A DNA stretch of 10,884 nt from JAIVJN01 sp036732565 (GTDB taxonomy: Bacteria > Acidobacteriota > Vicinamibacteria > Vicinamibacterales > UBA2999): NCBI GenBank assembly GCA_036732565.1, contig DAINCF010000227.1, positions 1-10,884 on the forward strand, written 5' to 3'. The notes beneath the pieces are model-generated. The model was given only the letters and a program-made list of their open reading frames with translations, did not search any database and was not told the origin of the DNA. Position numbers and translations under genes: made by a program. Shown piece by piece: positions 6,205-10,884 of this stretch. Position 1 is the first letter of the stretch. Every line of letters begins with the position of its first letter.

Positions 6205-6541
6205 AGCACAACCGCCCCGATAGCATAGACCCGACTTCACGATTTGGCGCACTAGGTCATGCAGGAGCAGACAAAAATGTTCGGGAGCCGTAACTTCTCC
6301 GTTGCGAGGACCTCCATGTTTTCCGGCGTTCCCGCGCGAAATGGTAAGGCACCGACCGTGCCAAGCGAATTGTGGCATACCCATTGCTCAGTTGGGCGCG
6401 AATCGGTCGATCTTCCTTACGGTTCGAGGCCAACCGCACGAGGCGCGCGTCGACGCGACGGCGGACGCCTGCCGATCCTGGGAACAAAGTCCCCGAAAGC
6501 GCGGACTCCTGGCCGCGCCGAGGACGAGTGGAGTGTGCGTA
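6205..6541. other. Regulatory intergenic region and long leader before the nucleotide-sugar operon
   Basis: No gene is supported here. The frame of the downstream dehydrogenase is open back to 6302, but those 80 residues (Arg/Pro-rich, no recognisable fold) include the sigma-54 promoter and precede a good ribosome site (GGAG at 6530-6533), so they are judged non-coding. From the predicted start near 6399, the leader is about 143 nt long, enough for post-transcriptional control; I recognise no riboswitch class in it. GGCAC/GTGCC arms (6348-6362) form a small inverted repeat just upstream of the promoter. Confidence 0.5.
6373..6388 (+). promoter_or_regulatory. Sigma-54 -24/-12 promoter of the nucleotide-sugar operon
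   Basis: TGGCATACCCATTGCT has GG at 6374-6375 and GC at 6386-6387, exactly 10 nt apart, with the TGGCA and TTGCT cores intact. The predicted start is near 6399. It is the only good promoter candidate seen ahead of the four-gene plus-strand operon. Confidence 0.7.
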
Positions 6542-7906
6542 ATGGCAGCAGTTGATACGGAGCTCGAACGGCGACACGCGGCTGGACAGCCGGTGCAAAT
6601 CGGCCTGGTCGGCGCGGGCCGGACGGCCAGGATGATGCTGGTGCACCTGCTGGCGCCGGTTCACGGTCTGCGGGTGGCCGCCATCGCCAATCGGACGCCG
6701 CAGCGCGCCGTCGAAGCGCTCGAAGCGGTCGGCTGCAGCAACTTCGTGCTCGGCCGCCGAACCGCTGACATCGATCGCCACGCGCCGACCGGCCCCGTCG
6801 TCGTCCTCGACGATCCGCTCGCGATGTGTGAGGCCCGATCGCTCGACGTCATCGTCGACGTCACCGGAACGATCGAGTTCGGCGCGCAGGTCGCGCTCGC
6901 CGCGTTCGCCGCGAAGAAGCATCTGGTGCTGGTGAACGCCGAGCTCGACTCGACGCTCGGCCCGATCTTGAAAGTGCACGCCGACCGCGCGGGTGTGGTG
7001 ATGACCGACACCGACGGCGATGAGCCCGGCGTGGCCATGACGCTGCTCCGCTATCTGCGATCGCTCGGCCTGAAACCCGTGGCCGCCGGCAACTTGAAGG
7101 GCCTCGTCGACCACTACCGCACGCCGGAGACGCAACGGGAGTTCGCGCTGAAGTATCACCAGGATCCCCGGAGCGTGACGGCGTTCGCCGACGGGACCAA
7201 GCTCTCGATGGAAGCGACGGTGCTCGCCAACGCGACGGGCTTCGGCGTCGGCGTGCGCGGGATGTTTGGCCCGCCGTGCGCGCACGTGAAGGAGATCGCG
7301 GGCAAGCTGCCCGCCGACGCCATGCTCGCGGGCGGTCTCGTCGACTACGCGCTCGGCGCCGAGCCCCACACCGGTGCGTTCGTCGTGGTTCACGAGGATC
7401 ATCCGTTGAAGATGCGGCATCTCGCCTACCTCAAGATGGGCGACGGGCCGTTCTACGTGTTCTACACCCCGTTCCACTTGCCGCATATCCAGGTCGCGTC
7501 GACGATTGCCCGAGCGGCGCTGTTCGGCGACGCGACGGTGGCACCCATCGGTCCGCCTCGCTGCGACGTCATCGCCGTCGCCAAGCGCGCGCTCCGTGCC
7601 GGTGAGACGCTCGACGGGTTGGGCGGGTTCTGCGCCTACGGTGCCATCGAGAACGCGGCCGTGGCGCGCCAGGAACAGTTGCTGCCCATCGGCCTCTCGG
7701 AAGGTGCGGTGGTGACGCGAGACCTCGCGCGGGACGAGCCGATCCGGATGGCGGATGTGGAGATGCCGGAGGGTCGCGTCAGCGATCGACTGCGAGCTGA
7801 GCAGGACGCGCATTTCGACGTCACTGGCACGGTGTCGGCCTTCGCGCAAAGCGCTTCCGCCTTCGCGCCCGCTGCGGCGGACCGGTCGGTGGACAAGGGA
7901 CTCTAA
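6542..7906 (+). CDS. COG4091-type dehydrogenase: homoserine-dehydrogenase-like NAD(P) domain with C-terminal SAF domain
   Basis: A 454-residue protein from ATG 6542, preceded by GGAG at 6530-6533 with 8-nt spacing. The N-terminus is a Rossmann fold: I-G-L-V-G-A-G-R-T-A at 20-29 is the dinucleotide loop, and D-V-I-V-D-V-T-G-T (102-110) fits the homoserine dehydrogenase / Gfo-Idh-like fold. The C-terminal block (about 380-411, L-P-I-G-L-S-E-G-A-V and so on) looks like the SAF domain that defines COG4091. The last 40 residues are low-complexity and Ala/Ser-rich. The substrate is unknown. It sits 6 nt ahead of an RmlC-like epimerase and in line with two UDP-sugar enzymes, so oxidation or reduction of a nucleotide-linked or branched sugar precursor is more likely than amino-acid synthesis. 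That functional reading is an inference from neighbours; the family assignment is by recognition of motifs and layout. Confidence 0.82.
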   Translation: MAAVDTELERRHAAGQPVQIGLVGAGRTARMMLVHLLAPVHGLRVAAIANRTPQRAVEALEAVGCSNFVLGRRTADIDRHAPTGPVVVLDDPLAMCEARSLDVIVDVTGTIEFGAQVALAAFAAKKHLVLVNAELDSTLGPILKVHADRAGVVMTDTDGDEPGVAMTLLRYLRSLGLKPVAAGNLKGLVDHYRTPETQREFALKYHQDPRSVTAFADGTKLSMEATVLANATGFGVGVRGMFGPPCAHVKEIAGKLPADAMLAGGLVDYALGAEPHTGAFVVVHEDHPLKMRHLAYLKMGDGPFYVFYTPFHLPHIQVASTIARAALFGDATVAPIGPPRCDVIAVAKRALRAGETLDGLGGFCAYGAIENAAVARQEQLLPIGLSEGAVVTRDLARDEPIRMADVEMPEGRVSDRLRAEQDAHFDVTGTVSAFAQSASAFAPAAADRSVDKGL

Positions 7907-7912
7907 CGCTCC

Positions 7913-8437
7913 ATGCGCTTTTTGCCGACAACAATCGAGGACGTGTGGATTGTGGAGCCCGAACCGCGTGCCGATCATCGCGGTTTGTTCGCGCGGGTCT
8001 GGTGTGAGGAGGAGTTCTCGGCCAAGGGCCTGGAGACCCGACTCGTGCAAGCGAACACGGCGTTCAGCGATCGCAAGGGCACGCTACGCGGGATGCATTA
8101 CCAGTCGGGCGATGCCTCGGAAGTGAAACTCGTTCGCTGCACGCAAGGCGCGGTCTTCGACGTGGCCCTCGATCTCCGCCCCGGCAGCCGCACGTTCCGC
8201 TCGTGGGTCGGCGTCGAGCTCTCGGCGACCAATCGCCGCATGCTCTACATCCCCAAAGGATGCGCGCACGGCTACCAGACGACCGAGCATGCCAGCGAGC
8301 TGTGGTATGGCACGACCCACGCGTACGCACCAACATTGGCCGGCGGGGTCCGCTTCGACGATCCGGCCTTCGGGATCACATGGCCCGAACCGGTCGCGGC
8401 CATCTCCGACCAGGACGCGGCCTGGCTATACGTTTAG
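7913..8437 (+). CDS. RmlC-family nucleotide-sugar 3,5-epimerase
   Basis: A 174-residue cupin of the dTDP-4-dehydrorhamnose 3,5-epimerase family, close to the usual 180. Family blocks are all present: D-H-R-G-L-F-A-R (21-28), K-G-T-L-R-G-M-H-Y-Q (55-64) with His62 aligned to the catalytic base, K-L-V-R-C (72-76), D-V-A-L-D-L-R (83-89), V-E-L-S (101-104), I-P-K-G-C-A-H-G (113-120) and F-D-D-P-A-F-G-I-T-W-P (148-158). Tyr138 in H-A-Y-A-P is a candidate for the active-site acid. The usual Q-N-N motif reads Q-A-N at 46-48, a small change near the substrate. No rmlA, rmlB or rmlD is present in the window, so the substrate need not be the rhamnose precursor; another 4-keto-deoxy sugar is possible. 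It starts 6 nt after the dehydrogenase stop and is probably cotranscribed. The hairpin repeat follows its stop. Confidence 0.9.
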   Translation: MRFLPTTIEDVWIVEPEPRADHRGLFARVWCEEEFSAKGLETRLVQANTAFSDRKGTLRGMHYQSGDASEVKLVRCTQGAVFDVALDLRPGSRTFRSWVGVELSATNRRMLYIPKGCAHGYQTTEHASELWYGTTHAYAPTLAGGVRFDDPAFGITWPEPVAAISDQDAAWLYV

Positions 8438-8440
8438 TAC

Positions 8441-8490
8441 GTGGGGTCCGCCTTTGGGCGGACCAAGGGCGGGCTGAAGCCGGCTCCCAC
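8441..8490 (+). repeat. 50-bp intergenic hairpin repeat (REP/MITE-like) inside the operon
   Basis: The element starts GTGGGG and ends CTCCCAC, so its ends are inverted. It contains a perfect 8-bp stem GGTCCGCC/GGCGGACC with a TTTG loop (8445-8464) and then an imperfect stem centred on GGCTGAAGCC (8472-8481). A T-rich tract (8491-8497) follows, so it could also attenuate transcription. Its translation gives G-G-L-K-P-A-P-T, a string I recognise from dispersed repeats in acidobacterial genomes. Only one copy is present in this window. Confidence 0.65.
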
Positions 8491-8506
8491 TTTTCTTGGG
8501 TTTCGC

Positions 8507-9619
8507 ATGCACACGGCACAAGACGTCATCGACACCGATCTCGAGTTTCTCGAAACAGAGCTGGCGGACGACTTCTCCGCAATGGCGGGCTCGACGCTCC
8601 TGATCACGGGGGCGGCCGGGTTTCTCGGCTACTACCTGGTCCAGGCACCGCTGCATTGGAACCGCACGCGGGGCGCGGGCCAGGACATTCAGGTCATCGC
8701 CGTCGACAACTTCATGCGCGGCACACCGGAATGGCTGCAAGCGCTCTCGGGTCGCCGGGACTTGCGGATCATCAAGCACGACATCCTCGATCCGCTGCCC
8801 GACGACATCGGTCCGCTCGACTACATCATCCACGCCGCGGGCATCGCGTCGCCGATCATCTACCGCGCCAAGCCGATCGAGACGATGGATGCCAATGTGA
8901 ACGGACTGCGGCTGCTGCTCGATCGGAGCCGGAAGGCGGCGGGGAACGGACGGCCGGTCCGAGGCTTTCTCTACTATTCGAGCAGCGAAATCTACGGCGA
9001 TCCATTCGCGCAGTTCATTCCCACGGCCGAGGACTATCGCGGCAACGTCTCGTGCACCGGCCCGCGCGCGTGCTACGACGAGTCGAAGCGCTATGGCGAG
9101 ACGCTCTGCGTCAACTTCGCCCAGGTGCACGGCGTGCCGACGCGCATGGCGCGGCCCTTCAACAACTACGGCCCCGGCCTCAAGATCACGGACGGCCGCG
9201 TGATCCCGGACTTCGCGCGCAACATCCTCAACGGCGAGGACATCGTGATGCTCTCGGACGGCGCGCCGACACGGACGTTCTGCTACGTCGCCGACGCCGT
9301 GAGCGGCTACTACAAGGCGCTGGTCCGGGGCGGTGACGGCGAACCGTACAACGTCGGCGTCGAGCGCCCGGAGATTTCGATGCGCGAGCTCGCGGAGCGC
9401 TTGATCGCCCTCGGCCGGGAGCTGTTCGGCTATCAAGGTCGGCTGGTCACGGGCGTCAGCCGCGACGCGGCCTATCTCGTCGACAACCCGGCCCGGCGCT
9501 GCCCCATCATCGAGAAGGCGCGGCAGCAGCTGGGCTACGACCCACGCGTCGATTTGGATCAAGGCCTGCGGCGGAGCCTGCTGTGGTATTCGGGCAACAG
9601 AACGGCCGAGGCCAACTGA
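8507..9619 (+). CDS. Extended SDR nucleotide-sugar enzyme, UDP-glucuronate decarboxylase-like
   Basis: A 370-residue NAD-dependent extended SDR. Residues 31-45 hold the nucleotide loop T-G-A-A-G-F-L-G (34-41). The catalytic Y-x-x-x-K is Y190-D-E-S-K194, with S-S-S-E-I-Y-G-D-P at 158-166. The stretch around E-D-Y-R-G-N-V and G-P-R-A-C-Y-D-E-S-K-R closely follows UDP-xylose synthase (UXS), which usually reads Y-W-G-N-V-N and C-Y-D-E-G-K-R. Further on are A-R-P-F-N-N-Y-G-P-G (215-224) and R-T-F-C-Y-V-A-D (256-263). The next gene makes UDP-glucuronate, the UXS substrate, which supports UDP-xylose or UDP-4-keto-pentose formation. An N-terminal helix of about 28 residues precedes the fold and makes the protein longer than a typical UXS (about 310-320). 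ATG 8507 was chosen because the 22 residues upstream from 8441 translate the hairpin repeat. A 4-epimerase or 4,6-dehydratase activity is the main alternative. Confidence 0.87.
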   Translation: MHTAQDVIDTDLEFLETELADDFSAMAGSTLLITGAAGFLGYYLVQAPLHWNRTRGAGQDIQVIAVDNFMRGTPEWLQALSGRRDLRIIKHDILDPLPDDIGPLDYIIHAAGIASPIIYRAKPIETMDANVNGLRLLLDRSRKAAGNGRPVRGFLYYSSSEIYGDPFAQFIPTAEDYRGNVSCTGPRACYDESKRYGETLCVNFAQVHGVPTRMARPFNNYGPGLKITDGRVIPDFARNILNGEDIVMLSDGAPTRTFCYVADAVSGYYKALVRGGDGEPYNVGVERPEISMRELAERLIALGRELFGYQGRLVTGVSRDAAYLVDNPARRCPIIEKARQQLGYDPRVDLDQGLRRSLLWYSGNRTAEAN

Positions 9620-10884
9620 TGAAAGTCACCATCATCGGTGCGGGCTACGTCGGCCTCGTCACCGGCGCGTGCCTGGCGGCTCGAGGCTGCGAGGTCATCT
9701 GCGTCGACAAAGACGAAGCCAAGCTGCGACTCATCGAGCAGGGACGGGCGCCGATTCACGAGGTCGGGCTCGACGCGCTCCTGCAACAGACCGTCGGGCG
9801 CACGTTCACGGTGACGAGCGATCTCGCCGGATCCGTTCGGGGTGCGGACGTCGTCCTCATCGCCGTCGGAACGCCGTCGACGGCCGACGGCATCGACCTC
9901 ACCGCCGTGCGAGGCGTCGCCGACGAGATCGGCAACGCCATGGCGGGCACGAATCACTATCAGATCGTGGTCGTGAAGAGCACTGTCGTGCCGGGCACGA
10001 CGGATCAGGTGGTCGTGCCCATTCTCGAGCGGGCGTCGGGCAAACGTGCCGGCGCAGATTTCGGCGTCGGCGCCAACCCGGAGTTCCTCACCGAGGGTCA
10101 GGCGGTCGCCGATTTCATGCACCCCGACCGCATCGTCATCGGCGGCTGCGACGAGCGGAGCCTGGACGGTCTGGCGGCGCTCTACAAGTCGTTCGACGGT
10201 GTCGACGTGCTGCGCGTGAACACGCGCACGGCGGAAATGATCAAGTACGCCTCCAACGCGATGCTGGCGGCGCAGATCTCGTTTGCGAACGAGCTGGCGG
10301 AGCTGGCGAGCGCCCTCGGCGACATCGACATCGTGGACGTCATGAAGGGCGTGCACCTGTCGAATTACCTGAGACCCGAAGTGGATGGCCGGGGCCGCGT
10401 GCAGGCCCCGCTGGCGTCGTTCCTCGAGGCGGGATGCGGGTTCGGTGGCAGTTGCCTGCCCAAGGATGTGACCGCGCTGGTGCGCCACGGACATGCGCAC
10501 GGCGTCGAGATGTCGGTGCTCCAGGCCGTCCTCGATCGCAACCAGCGCCAGTCGCGCGAGGTGGTGCGGTTGCTGCAGCGCGAGTTGGGCGGGCTGAAGG
10601 GTCGTCGAGTAACGGTGCTCGGACTGGCGTTCAAGCCGGACACGGACGATGTCCGTGAGTCGCCGGCGTTTCCGGTGATTCGCCAACTCCTGGACGAGGG
10701 CGCCGAGGTGCGGGCGTTCGATCCGATCGCCGCCGCGAGTGCGCGGGCGGCGCTGAACGATCCGCGTGTCGCCTATGCGACGTCGCTGCGCGAGGCGCTC
10801 GACGGCGCCGACGGTGTGGCGATCGTCACGCGGTGGCAAGAGTTTCTCGACGTGCCGGCCATGCTCGACGAGATCGGCCAGTCA
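9619..10884 (+). CDS. ugd: UDP-glucose 6-dehydrogenase (C-terminus cut by window edge)
   Basis: The ATG at 9619 overlaps the preceding stop by one base (TGATG), which implies translational coupling with the SDR. 422 codons are present without a stop; the family is usually 430-450 residues, so only the tail is missing. Residues 3-16 hold the NAD loop (G-A-G-Y-V-G). The UDP-sugar dehydrogenase blocks follow: A-V-G-T-P (82-86), V-K-S-T-V-V-P-G-T (119-127), N-P-E-F-L-T-E-G (153-160; usually L-R-E-G), M-I-K-Y-A-S-N-A (207-214, Lys209) and the catalytic Cys279 in G-F-G-G-S-C-L-P-K-D (274-283). G-L-A-F-K-P-D-T-D-D-V-R-E-S (335-348) begins the UDP-binding domain. It oxidises UDP-glucose to UDP-glucuronate in two NAD-dependent steps in the cytoplasm and would supply the neighbouring decarboxylase-like enzyme and exopolysaccharide synthesis. 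GDP-mannose dehydrogenase is the less likely alternative. Confidence 0.93.
   Translation, partial: MKVTIIGAGYVGLVTGACLAARGCEVICVDKDEAKLRLIEQGRAPIHEVGLDALLQQTVGRTFTVTSDLAGSVRGADVVLIAVGTPSTADGIDLTAVRGVADEIGNAMAGTNHYQIVVVKSTVVPGTTDQVVVPILERASGKRAGADFGVGANPEFLTEGQAVADFMHPDRIVIGGCDERSLDGLAALYKSFDGVDVLRVNTRTAEMIKYASNAMLAAQISFANELAELASALGDIDIVDVMKGVHLSNYLRPEVDGRGRVQAPLASFLEAGCGFGGSCLPKDVTALVRHGHAHGVEMSVLQAVLDRNQRQSREVVRLLQRELGGLKGRRVTVLGLAFKPDTDDVRESPAFPVIRQLLDEGAEVRAFDPIAAASARAALNDPRVAYATSLREALDGADGVAIVTRWQEFLDVPAMLDEIGQS

Noticed and set aside
6132..6209. Upstream GTG start (6209) for the receiver-PilZ gene
   Set aside because: The 26 extra residues are not receiver-like and include a sigma-54-like promoter. 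ATG 6131 begins directly before the first receiver strand and has GGAAG upstream.
6302..6541. N-terminal extension of the COG4091 dehydrogenase to 6302
   Set aside because: ATG 6542 has a well-spaced GGAG and starts just before the Rossmann fold; the 80 extra codons contain the sigma-54 promoter.
6257..8050. A 597-codon open frame on the minus strand
   Set aside because: It is antisense to the COG4091 dehydrogenase and has an Arg/His-rich composition with no recognisable motif. It spans the sugar operon promoter and is a codon-position shadow of G+C-rich coding DNA.
8203..9336. A 377-codon plus-strand frame overlapping the epimerase and the SDR
   Set aside because: It is a shifted frame of two well-supported genes and its product is Arg/Gly/His-rich without motifs.
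9559..10839. A 426-codon minus-strand open frame opposite ugd
   Set aside because: It mirrors the codon structure of ugd, whose motifs are unambiguous.

Overview
This window reads as a G+C-rich bacterial chromosome segment. The layout (exosortase, EpsI, TPR lipoprotein, PEP-CTERM protein, exopolysaccharide genes) is that of a Gram-negative, PEP-CTERM/exosortase-bearing organism. A 50-bp intergenic hairpin repeat whose translation reads GGLKPAPT resembles repeats I associate with Acidobacteriota (Vicinamibacteria-like genomes). The taxonomic guess is an inference of moderate-to-low strength.

Layout: (a) 1-3829, minus strand: a protein-sorting locus read right to left. It holds a small PEP-CTERM protein (3829 to 3254), an exosortase (2957 to 2010), EpsI (2013 to 1363, overlapping the exosortase stop by 4 nt) and the N-terminal 431 codons of a PrsT-like TPR lipoprotein (1295, running off the left edge). 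(b) 4220-5374, plus: a stand-alone sigma-54 AAA+ activator with no receiver domain, divergent from the PEP-CTERM gene across a 390-nt intergenic region. (c) 5460-6131, minus: a two-domain protein with a degenerate receiver and a PilZ (c-di-GMP) domain, convergent with the activator; two hairpins lie in the gap. (d) 6542-10884, plus: a nucleotide-sugar operon with a COG4091-type dehydrogenase carrying a SAF domain, an RmlC-type 3,5-epimerase, a UDP-glucuronate-decarboxylase-like SDR and UDP-glucose 6-dehydrogenase (cut by the right edge).

The main discovery-type observation is regulatory. Four 16-bp sequences fit the sigma-54 -24/-12 element (GG-N10-GC inside TGGY-N7-TTGCT). They lie at 2952-2937 (-), 3886-3871 (-), 6204-6189 (-) and 6373-6388 (+). 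Each sits at the 5' end of a different transcription unit: exosortase, PEP-CTERM protein, receiver-PilZ protein and nucleotide-sugar operon. The sigma-54 activator gene sits among them, with its own sigma-70-like promoter. The simplest reading is one locally encoded regulon that couples export and sorting of a surface protein to synthesis of the polysaccharide it may work with. The activator carries GSFTDA in place of the canonical GAFTGA sigma-54 contact loop and has no sensory domain. The PilZ protein may bring in c-di-GMP. All functional links are inferred from sequence; no expression or binding data are available here.
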